A DNA stretch of 64,000 nt, taken from the NCBI GenBank assembly GCA_902787575.1, contig CADAGX010000002.1, forward strand, positions 219,809 through 283,808, in the 5' to 3' direction. The notes under the pieces are model-generated. The model was given only the letters and a program-made list of their open reading frames with translations. It was not told where the DNA came from and ran no database searches. Shown here one piece after another: positions 9,305-16,400 of the stretch. Every line of letters begins with the position of its first letter. Position 1 is the first letter of the stretch. The position numbers and the translations under genes are program-made. The stretch comes from an uncultured Bacteroidales bacterium. GTDB taxonomy: Bacteria; Bacteroidota; Bacteroidia; Bacteroidales; Bacteroidaceae.

Positions 9305-9730
9305 TTACTTCTTGAAGTAGGCTTTCAGCTCTTCCATGCTGGCTTTGCCTTCGATGTGGATGAGCGTCAGTTTCTGTGCATTGGCACGGTAGAAAATGTA
9401 GGTGTGCAGTCGGCCGTCTGTCGGCAACTCGTAGAATCCGTAGTGGAGTCGGCCGTTCGAGCGGTCTTCCTCGCGTGCTACTGCTGTGCGGGCATCGGAA
9501 AGCACGAGGCTTTCGGCGTGCCGCATTTGTTCGTTCTGCGGCTGGCGGACTTCGATGCTGTGGAAGTTTGTCAGTTGATAGGGCTTCAGTTTCTTGCCGC
9601 TTATTCTCACTTCCGTGGCATTCGGCAGTACGGAGAATTCGCCAAAGAGCGGTGCGATGTGCACCTGTGCCTGCAGCCTGACACTGGCGACGCACAGCAG
9701 CGTAAGGAGTGTGAGTCGGATGTGTCTCAT
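9305..9730 (-). CDS. Small exported protein of unknown function (141 aa)
   Basis: Starts MRHIRLTLLTLLCVASVRLQAQ (ATG at 9730), a good signal peptide with likely cleavage after LQAQ. The mature part is about 120 residues with alternating hydrophobic strands and a lysine-rich C-terminus (LKAYFKK). I do not recognise a domain with confidence. It sits third in the sigma-factor operon, overlapping the anti-sigma candidate by 4 bp (ATGA at 9727-9730) and lying 5 bp ahead of the macroglobulin-like gene. That position suggests a periplasmic accessory to the same response. Confidence 0.8.
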   Translation of the reverse strand: MRHIRLTLLTLLCVASVRLQAQVHIAPLFGEFSVLPNATEVRISGKKLKPYQLTNFHSIEVRQPQNEQMRHAESLVLSDARTAVAREEDRSNGRLHYGFYELPTDGRLHTYIFYRANAQKLTLIHIEGKASMEELKAYFKK

Positions 9731-10131
9731 GGCGCAGTAGGTTTTTCGGGGTTGAACATATCCTCCATCTGGTGCTGCATCAGATCTGTGGCTTGCTCGG
9801 CCGTCAGTTGCTTGCCGGCCACAGTGGCCGTGCAGAGGTTCTGGGTGTCGAAGTGTCGGTAACTTAGTGCACCGACAAAGCAGACCGCAGCCAGACAGGC
9901 GGCTGCAGCCCATGCAATGCGGCGATGCGACGTAGGGCGGTGGTGCCGGCGGCCCGTCTGCAGGAAAAAGAGTGTGGCCCGCACCTCGTCGAAGCGTGCG
10001 TCGGCTCCCTCGGGCGACAGCAGGAATGCACGCAGAAGGCGTTCCTCGGCTGCCGAAGTGCGTGCCTCGAAGTAGCGATCGGCCAGTGCCAACGCCTCGG
10101 GGGCAGTGAGTTTGTGTTCCTTCTGTGTCAT
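9727..10131 (-). CDS. Small single-pass membrane protein, candidate anti-sigma factor
   Basis: 134 aa. The N-terminal 65 residues are charged and helical (LADRYFEARTSAAEERLLRAFL), followed by a basic stretch and one hydrophobic segment of about 20 residues (AWAAAACLAAVCFVGALSY, about 70-90), then a short external C-terminus. This cytoplasmic-helix/TM/short-tail plan, the position directly after the sigma gene and the ATGA overlaps at both ends (10128-10131 and 9727-9730) fit an anti-sigma factor. No zinc-binding HxxxCxxC anti-sigma motif is visible, so the assignment is by context. Confidence 0.75.
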   Translation of the reverse strand: MTQKEHKLTAPEALALADRYFEARTSAAEERLLRAFLLSPEGADARFDEVRATLFFLQTGRRHHRPTSHRRIAWAAAACLAAVCFVGALSYRHFDTQNLCTATVAGKQLTAEQATDLMQHQMEDMFNPEKPTAP

Positions 10132-10619
10132 AATACTGTCTTTTTGTAGATGTCCCTAATTTTTTTCCTCGCTCGGCTCATCTGCATCATCACGGCCGCC
10201 TCCGTCATTCCCAACGTGTCGGCAATCTGTCGGTAGCTCTCGTCTTCGTACTCGTGGCGGCGCAGGATTTCGCGTTGCAGGGGCGAGAGTTCCTTTTCCA
10301 CCAGTTGTTCCACATATCGGAGCGTATCGCGCACTTCAGTCTCGTCGGGAGGTGACTTCTGTCTGCCCCATAGCTTCAGGAGCGACGACCTGCGTTGCTG
10401 CTTTTCCCGTTCCTTCTGAAGGCGGTGCTTCACAGCCGTGTGTAGCAGACGCTGCCCATCGTCGGCATTCTCTGGCGCGTAGCCCTTCTGCCAGAGGCGG
10501 TAGAAAGCATCCTGTACTGCGTCTTCCACTTCCTCGCGCGCGCCTGTAAATAATAAGGTGCCCTCGCGGAGGCGACGACAGAGACGCTTGTATGCTTCGA
10601 GTAGTGGAGTCCGATTCAT
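10128..10619 (-). CDS. RNA polymerase sigma factor, ECF (sigma-70 family)
   Basis: 163 aa, standard ECF length. Region 2 is represented by GAREEVEDAVQDAFYRLWQK (about residues 26-45, the DxxQDxFxxxW pattern). Region 4 is LSPLQREILRRHEYEDESYRQIADTLGM followed by the recognition helix TEAAVMMQMSRARKKIR. It starts a five-gene minus-strand operon in which every junction is an ATGA overlap or a 5-bp gap. It probably controls an envelope-directed regulon including its own operon. No convincing ECF promoter could be picked in the 190 bp upstream. Confidence 0.92.
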   Translation of the reverse strand: MNRTPLLEAYKRLCRRLREGTLLFTGAREEVEDAVQDAFYRLWQKGYAPENADDGQRLLHTAVKHRLQKEREKQQRRSSLLKLWGRQKSPPDETEVRDTLRYVEQLVEKELSPLQREILRRHEYEDESYRQIADTLGMTEAAVMMQMSRARKKIRDIYKKTVL

Positions 10620-10732
10620 GGGCAGGCAGTGCGCTTTTTATATTATAAAAGGGTATGAAACGCCAAAACCTAACGCGCGAACATCTGAAATGCGCTGCTT
10701 TTTGCAATTTTTAACTTTTCGCTTGTCTGGAA

Positions 10733-10808
10733 ACGACGTGTCGCATTTTTTGCGGTGCCCGCAGTTTTGGGACTACCACGTGTTGCATTGGTCGAAACGA
10801 CGTGTGGT
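10733..10808. repeat. Array B: degenerate 22-bp-phased dyad array
   Basis: Recognisable cores are ACGACGTGTCGC (10733-10744), ACCACGTGTTGC (10775-10786) and ACGACGTGTGGT (10797-10808). Centres are 42 and 22 bp apart; the slot between the first two holds only a degenerate GC-rich palindrome (TGCGGTGCCCGCA, 10751-10763). It lies between the Fur-family gene (ends 10811) and the sigma operon, both on the minus strand. Confidence 0.7.
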
Positions 10809-10810
10809 AT

Positions 10811-11260
10811 CTAACGTTTCCGCGCGCTGCACTCAGCGCAGACACCTTTTATCATATAGTTGACGGCCGTAGGCGCGAATCCTGCTGGCAAGTCAACGGG
10901 CGGAATGTGCGTGTCGCGCAGGCAGAAAGTGCGGTGGCATTGTTCGCAGTAGAAGTGTGTGTGCTGGTCTTCGAGCGTGCAGTCCTCTTCGCCGTGGCAG
11001 GCCTCGTACTTCATGGCACCGCTGCCGTCTTCGATGCCATGCACCAGATGGTGCTGCAGGAGCAGTGTCAGCGTGCGGAAGATGGTGCTTCGCTCGGCCG
11101 TTACCATGCGTTCCTCCAGCTCGCGAAGCGAGAGCGGATGGCGCGCGCCCTCCAGTTCGCGAAAGACCCACAGGCGCATGGCAGTGGGCTTGACGCCGCG
11201 AGCCAGAAGTCTCTCCTCCAGCAGGTCTGTGTCCGTAGTGTTGTGGTCGGATTTATGCAT
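10811..11260 (-). CDS. Fur-family transcriptional regulator
   Basis: 149 aa. The N-terminal winged helix (about 15-85) contains KPTAMRLWVFREL and the recognition-helix segment AERSTIFRTLTLL, the classical Fur pattern. The C-terminal metal-binding/dimerisation part has HTHFYCEQC (CxxC at 105-108) and CAEC (141-144), the structural zinc site. Family members are Fur, Zur and PerR; specificity cannot be decided here. It starts 6 bp after the nucleoside kinase stop and is the last gene of the sirtuin-kinase-Fur unit. Confidence 0.93.
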   Translation of the reverse strand: MHKSDHNTTDTDLLEERLLARGVKPTAMRLWVFRELEGARHPLSLRELEERMVTAERSTIFRTLTLLLQHHLVHGIEDGSGAMKYEACHGEEDCTLEDQHTHFYCEQCHRTFCLRDTHIPPVDLPAGFAPTAVNYMIKGVCAECSARKR

Positions 11261-11266
11261 GTGGCA

Positions 11267-12940
11267 TCAGTATCTGAACGAGCTGCCGCCTGCAAATTCG
11301 CGTAGCAGGCTGGTGGGCGGCACCTGATCGGCCGGCACTGGCAGGAAGTAGTGTATGAATTTCGTCAGGCGGTATGCCTCGGCGTACTCGGGCGCGCGCT
11401 CTGGCACTTGCTCCAGAATGGGCAGTACCTGCGTTCGTATGACGCCCAGCTCGTAGAGCAAGGCGCTGTTGAACGTGGCGTCGGCTTGCTCCTGGAAGGG
11501 CAGAATCCATTTTTCCTCGCCCGCCTTCACGCTTGGCCCGCGTTTGATGGTCTCCAGCGCCGAGTAGCCGCGATATTTGTAGTCGCGAATCACGCGGCGT
11601 AGCAGGCGAATGTCGTCCGTCGGGATGTGGTTGTGGTCGTCCAGCTGCACGGTGGTGAGCGGCGACACGAAGATGCGGAATTTCTTGTCATCAGGAATTT
11701 GACGCGTAAAGAGCGGATTGAGCGCGTGATTGCCCTCAAGGATGATGACATCGTCGGGACCGATGCTCAGCTTCTTGCCTTCGAAGACGCGTTGGCCGCT
11801 GGGGAAATCGTAGCGTGGAAGTTCCACCTCCTCGCCTGCGAGCAGTTGGTTTATCTGCTTATTAAAGAAGGCAGTGTCCACGGCTTCGATACATTCGAAG
11901 TCGTATTCGCCGTGTTCGTCGAGTGGCGTATCGACACGATTCACGAAGTAGTCGTCGGTGCTCAGTATGCGCGGACGGACGCCGCACGCCATCAGCAGTG
12001 TTGCCACACGCTTGGCCGTAGTGGTCTTGCCGCTGCTGCTCGGGCCGGCCAGCAGCACCATGCGTGCCTTGCGCTCGACAATCTGGTCTACGATGTCCAC
12101 CAGTTTCTTTTCCTGCAGTGCCTCGCTCACATTGATGAGTTCAGATGCGTAGCCGGCACGTATGGCAGCGTTGAATTCGCCCACGGTGCGTACGCCCAGA
12201 ATGTGCTGCCAATGCAGATGTTCGCGCACCACGTCCAGCATCTTTGTCTGTTCCTCCATTTCCTCCAGTTGCGACGGGTCGGACATCTTTGGCACGCGAA
12301 GCATCAGCCCATCGTGGAATGGAATCAGGTCGAAGAGATGCAGCTGTCCCGTGCGGTTGAGCAGACAGCCGTAGAAGTAATCGATGCTGTTGCCCAGCTT
12401 ATAATAGGTTGTGTAGAGGCTTTCCACGCTTTCTAGCAGTTGCACCTTGCTTTTCATGCCACGTTTTTGGAAAAGCTCGATGGCTTCCTCCGTCGGGCTC
12501 TGGATGTAATAGATGGGCATGTCGGCATCTATTATTTCCTGCATCCGCTTCTTGATGCTACTGACGATGGCCGGAGAAATGCCAGCCGACAAATTCTCTG
12601 GTTCCATGAGAAGACGGCAGAGATATCCGCCTTTCATCGGCACTCCAATGAAGAGCTGCGCCCACGGATAAAGGTCTTCCACAGCTTTTGCAAGCACGAA
12701 AAACAGCGTGCGGACGTACGTGCGCATTCCTGTGGGCGACTGAAGTCCGAAAAAGCGAACGTCCTTGTTGTTGTAGAAGCGGTAGCTCATGCCTTCTACC
12801 TTGTTGTTTACGTGTGCACACACTGGGCCGTACTGCATTTCCAGCCCCGAGAGACGAAATGCGTCGTAGAGGTCGGAGCCGAAAGGCAACGAAATTTTTT
12901 TCTTGTTGTTCGTGCAGCGTATTCTGAGTTCAGTTGCCAT
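11267..12940 (-). CDS. TGS/threonyl-tRNA-synthetase-like plus uridine-kinase-like nucleoside kinase
   Basis: 557 aa. The first 60 residues resemble a TGS domain (ISLPFGSDLYDAFRLSG), and the following 200 residues resemble the accessory part of threonyl-tRNA synthetase. The C-terminal half is a phosphoribulokinase/uridine kinase P-loop domain with Walker A GPSSSGKTT (299-307) and the downstream STDDYFVNR segment typical of Udk. This fused architecture is common in Bacteroidota and Firmicutes and is usually annotated as nucleoside kinase; the substrate is probably a pyrimidine nucleoside (family inference). It lies between the sirtuin gene (26-bp gap) and the Fur-like gene (6 bp). Confidence 0.9.
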   Translation of the reverse strand: MATELRIRCTNNKKKISLPFGSDLYDAFRLSGLEMQYGPVCAHVNNKVEGMSYRFYNNKDVRFFGLQSPTGMRTYVRTLFFVLAKAVEDLYPWAQLFIGVPMKGGYLCRLLMEPENLSAGISPAIVSSIKKRMQEIIDADMPIYYIQSPTEEAIELFQKRGMKSKVQLLESVESLYTTYYKLGNSIDYFYGCLLNRTGQLHLFDLIPFHDGLMLRVPKMSDPSQLEEMEEQTKMLDVVREHLHWQHILGVRTVGEFNAAIRAGYASELINVSEALQEKKLVDIVDQIVERKARMVLLAGPSSSGKTTTAKRVATLLMACGVRPRILSTDDYFVNRVDTPLDEHGEYDFECIEAVDTAFFNKQINQLLAGEEVELPRYDFPSGQRVFEGKKLSIGPDDVIILEGNHALNPLFTRQIPDDKKFRIFVSPLTTVQLDDHNHIPTDDIRLLRRVIRDYKYRGYSALETIKRGPSVKAGEEKWILPFQEQADATFNSALLYELGVIRTQVLPILEQVPERAPEYAEAYRLTKFIHYFLPVPADQVPPTSLLREFAGGSSFRY

Positions 12941-12966
12941 TTTTATGTCAGATTAAGAAAAAGAAA

Positions 12967-13665
12967 TTAGGCTTGCTTCAAAAGTTTTAGGAACTCCTCC
13001 ATGCCGGCCGACGCGCCCTGCATGATGTGATGAAACGGGTGGCTGCTGTTCCACTGCACAGGCTTTGGGTCGATGAGATAGATGGGGACGCCGTCGGCCA
13101 CCAGTCGTGTCAGTCCTGCGGCAGGATAGACGTTCAGACTCGTGCCGATGATGAGCATGAGGTCGGCCTTCGCACAATATTCGGCAGCAGTCTCTATTTC
13201 CGGCACGGGCTCGCCGAACCAGACAATGAATGGGCGCAACTGACTGCCGTCGGCTGCCTTGTCGCCAATTTTCACCTCCATATGGTCGGGCGGCAACGTC
13301 TGGATGTATCGCGGATTATTGGGGTCGCGGCTGCTGGTGACCTTCATCAACTCACCATGTAAGTGTATGACGTGGCTGCTGCCGGCCCGTTCGTGCAGGT
13401 CGTCCACGTTCTGGGTGATGACCGTCACGTCGTGTTCCGCCTCGAGCTGTGCCACGAGTTCATGGCCGCGGCATGGTTTTGCATCCAACAACTGGCGCCG
13501 CCGTGTGTTGTAGAACTCGGTAACGAGCGAAGGATTGCGTGCCCAGCCCTCGGGCGTGGCCACATCCTCTACATTATACTGCTCCCAGAGTCCGCCGTTG
13601 TCGCGGAAAGTGCTGATGCCGCTCTCCGCACTCATGCCAGCACCCGTCAGAACTACCACTTTCAT
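12967..13665 (-). CDS. Sir2-family NAD-dependent protein deacylase, zinc-motif-less
   Basis: 232 aa. The NAD-binding motif LTGAGMSAESGISTFRD is at 6-22, TQNVDD at 84-89 and the catalytic HLHGE His at 103. FYNTRRRQL supplies Y52 and R55, the YxxR pair that marks class III (SIRT5/CobB-like) desuccinylase-type sirtuins. The usual two CxxC zinc pairs after HGEL are absent: the segment reads MKVTSSRDPNNPRY with no cysteine. Loss of the zinc site in short bacterial sirtuins of this group is plausible, but zinc-independent folding is an inference. Divergently transcribed from the FKBP cluster; first gene of sir2-kinase-fur. Confidence 0.93.
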   Translation of the reverse strand: MKVVVLTGAGMSAESGISTFRDNGGLWEQYNVEDVATPEGWARNPSLVTEFYNTRRRQLLDAKPCRGHELVAQLEAEHDVTVITQNVDDLHERAGSSHVIHLHGELMKVTSSRDPNNPRYIQTLPPDHMEVKIGDKAADGSQLRPFIVWFGEPVPEIETAAEYCAKADLMLIIGTSLNVYPAAGLTRLVADGVPIYLIDPKPVQWNSSHPFHHIMQGASAGMEEFLKLLKQA

Positions 13666-13690
13666 CCTTGTATTTTTAGTGAATTATCTG

Positions 13691-13698
13691 CAAAAATA
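13691..13698 (-). promoter_or_regulatory. -7 box for the sirtuin operon
   Basis: Reading on the minus strand, TATTTTTG matches TAnnTTTG and lies 25 bp upstream of the sirtuin ATG at 13665. No clear -33 element. Confidence 0.6.
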
Positions 13699-13742
13699 CG
13701 AAAAAAACCGAAACGTTTGTCTGTTAGATGAATAAAATGTCG

Positions 13743-13750
13743 TACTTTTG
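13743..13750 (+). promoter_or_regulatory. -7 box for the FKBP cluster; fixes the first FKBP start
   Basis: TACTTTTG lies 28 bp before the ATG at 13779. A TTTG at 13716-13719 stands 23 bp upstream, slightly longer than the 19-21 bp ideal. Because the box lies downstream of the possible ATG at 13728, translation must begin at 13779. Confidence 0.65.
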
Positions 13751-13778
13751 CGCTGCAATTTACATTTTTAGCACGTTT

Positions 13779-14363
13779 ATGGATAAAATTAGCTACGCCT
13801 TGGGCCTCGGAATTGCCCATCAGATTAAGAATATGAACATCGAGAATTTCAGCATCGAGGACTTCGCACAGAGTGTGCGTGACGTCATCGAGGGAAATCC
13901 CACAGCCATCAGCAGCCGTGAGGCGCAGCAGATGCTGAACGACTACTTCCAGAAAAAAGAGAAAGCACAGGCCGAGACCGCCATTGCTGAAGGCTCTGTT
14001 TTTCTTAAGGAGAATGCAAAGAAGGCCGGCGTAGTGCAGACGAAGAGCGGACTGCAGTACGAAGTGCTGACAGAAGGCTCGGGACGCAGTCCAAAGGCGA
14101 CTGATACCGTGCGTTGCCACTACGAGGGACGTCTGCTCGATGGTAGCGTTTTCGATAGTAGCTACCAACGCGGCGAGCCTGCCGACTTCGGGCTGAATCA
14201 GGTGATAGCCGGTTGGACCGAGGGAGTGCAGCTGATGAAGGAGGGTGCCAAGTATCGTTTCTATATTCCCTACCTGTTGGCTTACGGCGAACGTGGTGCC
14301 GGTTCCAGCATCCCGCCCTACAGCACGCTCATCTTCGACGTGGAACTGATAAAAGTACTCTAA
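13779..14363 (+). CDS. FKBP-type peptidyl-prolyl cis-trans isomerase (cytoplasmic paralogue)
   Basis: 194 aa from MDKISYALG. It has an FkpA/FklB-like N-terminal dimerisation region (about 1-80) and a C-terminal FKBP domain starting near CHYEGRLLDGSVFDSSY. The FKBP pocket residues are visible: the Tyr of HYEG, VFD, F in ADFG, VIAGW, the Tyr of LAYG, and F in LIFDVEL. There is no signal peptide, unlike the two downstream paralogues, so it should act in the cytoplasm. First of three tandem FKBP genes; the gap to the next is 36 bp. Confidence 0.93.
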   Translation: MDKISYALGLGIAHQIKNMNIENFSIEDFAQSVRDVIEGNPTAISSREAQQMLNDYFQKKEKAQAETAIAEGSVFLKENAKKAGVVQTKSGLQYEVLTEGSGRSPKATDTVRCHYEGRLLDGSVFDSSYQRGEPADFGLNQVIAGWTEGVQLMKEGAKYRFYIPYLLAYGERGAGSSIPPYSTLIFDVELIKVL

Positions 14364-14399
14364 GACAAAAGAATAGTTTAACAATAAAAAGAAAAAAAC

Positions 14400-15269
14400 A
14401 TGAAAAAGATTAGTTTTCTTTTGGCCGCTTTTGTGGCTGTGGTGATGATTTCGTGCGGTCCTAAGACGCCGAAAGCAAGTTTGAAGAGCGACGTGGACAC
14501 ACTGAGCTACGTGATTGGTATGGCTCAATCGCAGGGCCTGAAGGATTATCTCGTGCAGCGTATGGGCGTTGATACGGCATACATCGACGAGTTCGTGAAA
14601 GGTCTGAACGAAGGTGCAAATGCTGGCGACAGCAAGAAGCGTGCAGCCTACTATGCCGGCATTCAGATTGGCCAGCAGGTAAGCCAGCAGATGCTGAAGG
14701 GCCTGAACTACGAAGTGTTTGGCGACGACAGCACTCAGACTGTGAGCCTCGACAACTTTATGGCTGGCTTTGTGGCTGGTACAACTGGCAAGGGCGGTCT
14801 GATGACTGTAGACTCCGCATCTCAGATGGCACAGACGCTGATGCAAACGGTGAAGGCTAAGCACATGGAAGAGGTGTATGGCGAAAACAAAAAGGCCTGC
14901 GAGGAGTTTATGGCCAACATCGCCAAAAAGGAAGGCATTCAGGCACTCGAGAACGGTGTGTACTATGAAGTGCTGACCGAGGGCAAGGGCGAAATTCCTT
15001 CTGACACCAGCCGCGTGAAAGTTCACTACGAGGGCAAGCTCATCAATGACAGCGTTTTCGACAGCTCGTACAAGCGCGAAGCTCCCACAACGTTCCGTGC
15101 CAACCAAGTGATTCCCGGCTGGACGAACGCCTTGACTCATATGCCTGTTGGCTCGAAGTGGAAAGTTTACATTCCGCAGGAGCAGGCTTACGCCGACCGC
15201 GAAGCTGGTCTGATTAAGCCGTTCTCTTGCCTTATTTTCACCATCGAACTGCTGGAGATTGAGAAATAA
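14400..15269 (+). CDS. FKBP-type prolyl isomerase, lipoprotein
   Basis: 289 aa. A lipoprotein signal peptide ends in VVMISC with Cys19. An FkpA-like N-terminal helical region (about 30-185, SYVIGMAQSQGLKDYL) is followed by an FKBP domain (about 195-285: VHYEGKLINDSVFDSSY, VIPGW, LIFTIELLEI). In the tyrosine loop it reads AYADREAGLIKPFS rather than LAYGERG. The role is protein folding at the periplasmic face of the envelope. The SQGLKDYLVQRMGVD segment is almost identical in DNA to the next gene. Confidence 0.92.
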   Translation: MKKISFLLAAFVAVVMISCGPKTPKASLKSDVDTLSYVIGMAQSQGLKDYLVQRMGVDTAYIDEFVKGLNEGANAGDSKKRAAYYAGIQIGQQVSQQMLKGLNYEVFGDDSTQTVSLDNFMAGFVAGTTGKGGLMTVDSASQMAQTLMQTVKAKHMEEVYGENKKACEEFMANIAKKEGIQALENGVYYEVLTEGKGEIPSDTSRVKVHYEGKLINDSVFDSSYKREAPTTFRANQVIPGWTNALTHMPVGSKWKVYIPQEQAYADREAGLIKPFSCLIFTIELLEIEK

Positions 15270-15279
15270 TTAAAGGGAA

Positions 15280-16230
15280 ATGAAAGTCGAAAAGAATAAT
15301 TTCCGTTTCGCAGCGTTCAGCCCGAAGTTCGTCTGCCTAATTCTTCTCTGTCTTCTTTGTTTGCCTGCAGTCGCAGCTAGCAAGAAGAAAGCCAAGAAGG
15401 CGCCGGAAACGGTGGTTAAGGTGGACACTGTGAGCGTGGATTCTTTTAGCTACGCCCTCGGCTTGGCCAACTCAAATGGCCTGAAGGATTATCTGGTGCA
15501 GCGTATGGGCGTCGACGTGACATACATGGAAGATTTCCTGAAGGGCTTCCAGCAGGGCACGTTCTCCGAGGCCGATAAGCGCGAAAAGGCACGCATCGCA
15601 GGGTTGGAGATTCGCCGTCAGGTGGAAGACCAAGTATTCCCGACTTCGAATAAGCAGGTGAATGACACGGTCGACCTGCTTCGCCGCGACAGATTCGTGC
15701 AAGGCTTCTTCGACGGCGTCAGCGGGAAGAACGCGACCCTTAGTATGGACAGTGCTCAGGCTGTTGTAAAACGTCAGATGGACTTCTATCACAGGGAAAA
15801 GATGGAACGTCTGTACGGTGCAAACCGAGTGGCTGGCGAGGAATTCCTGAAAGCTAACGCCAAAAAGGACAGCGTGAAGACCACGCCGAGCGGTCTGCAG
15901 TACAAAGTGCTGACACAGGGCACTGGCGAGATTCCCACGCCCGAGAAGCGCGTGCGCGTTCATTACGAGGGACGGCTGATAGATGGCACTGTTTTCGACA
16001 GCAGTTATGAGCGCAACAAGCCTACCATGTTCACCGTGAATGGTGTCATTAAAGGATGGATAGAAGCGCTCTGCATGATGCCGAAAGGTAGCAAGTGGGA
16101 AGTTTATGTTCCGCAGCAGTTGGCATACGGCGACCGTGAACAGGGAAAGATACCTCCCTTCTCGTGCCTGATTTTCACCGTAGAACTGCTCGACGTGCTT
16201 CCGGCCATCGACCTCGACAACCCGAAGTGA
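15280..16230 (+). CDS. FKBP-type prolyl isomerase, exported
   Basis: 316 aa. The N-terminal hydrophobic stretch FVCLILLCLLCLPAVAA (about 18-34) is a signal peptide or anchor, followed by a lysine-rich linker (SKKKAKKAPE). An FkpA-like dimerisation region and an FKBP domain (VHYEGRLIDGTVFDSSY, VIKGW, LAYGDREQG, LIFTVELLDV) follow. It starts 10 bp after the previous stop and is the last gene before a strong terminator. Probably periplasmic. Confidence 0.92.
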   Translation: MKVEKNNFRFAAFSPKFVCLILLCLLCLPAVAASKKKAKKAPETVVKVDTVSVDSFSYALGLANSNGLKDYLVQRMGVDVTYMEDFLKGFQQGTFSEADKREKARIAGLEIRRQVEDQVFPTSNKQVNDTVDLLRRDRFVQGFFDGVSGKNATLSMDSAQAVVKRQMDFYHREKMERLYGANRVAGEEFLKANAKKDSVKTTPSGLQYKVLTQGTGEIPTPEKRVRVHYEGRLIDGTVFDSSYERNKPTMFTVNGVIKGWIEALCMMPKGSKWEVYVPQQLAYGDREQGKIPPFSCLIFTVELLDVLPAIDLDNPK

Positions 16231-16260
16231 GGCGAGTGCGTCTCGCAGTTTTGTAAAAAC

Positions 16261-16297
16261 AACAGGCAGCAAGCAAAAAACTTGCTGCCTGTTTTAT
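16261..16297 (+). terminator. Intrinsic terminator after the FKBP cluster
   Basis: A perfect 13-bp stem AACAGGCAGCAAG/CTTGCTGCCTGTT (16261-16273 with 16281-16293), a 7-nt loop, and a short T run (TTTTA). Confidence 0.92.
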
Positions 16298-16336
16298 TAC
16301 GACAAAGCGTAAAAAGAAGAATTCTGAATGGCGGAT

Positions 16337-16367
16337 TTTGCATTCTGAATTAAAATAAGTACCTTTG
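16337..16367 (+). promoter_or_regulatory. Consensus Bacteroidota promoter for argS
   Basis: TTTG at 16337-16340, exactly 19 bp of spacer, then TACCTTTG at 16360-16367. This is the best match to the TTTG-N19-21-TAnnTTTG consensus in the window. It overlaps the TTG at 16365, so the true argS start is the ATG at 16401. Confidence 0.88.
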
Positions 16368-16400
16368 TCGCGTAAAATAACGAACCGTAAATCTTTAGGT

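Noticed and set aside
9300-9695. N-terminal extension of the macroglobulin-like protein
   Set aside because: It overlaps almost all of the 141-aa exported gene, and the ATG at 9299 is followed by a textbook signal peptide.
13728-13778. N-terminal extension of the first FKBP (start at 13728)
   Set aside because: The -7 box lies inside this extension, so it cannot be part of the message.
16365-16400. TTG start of argS at 16365
   Set aside because: It overlaps the consensus promoter; the ATG at 16401 gives the normal family length.
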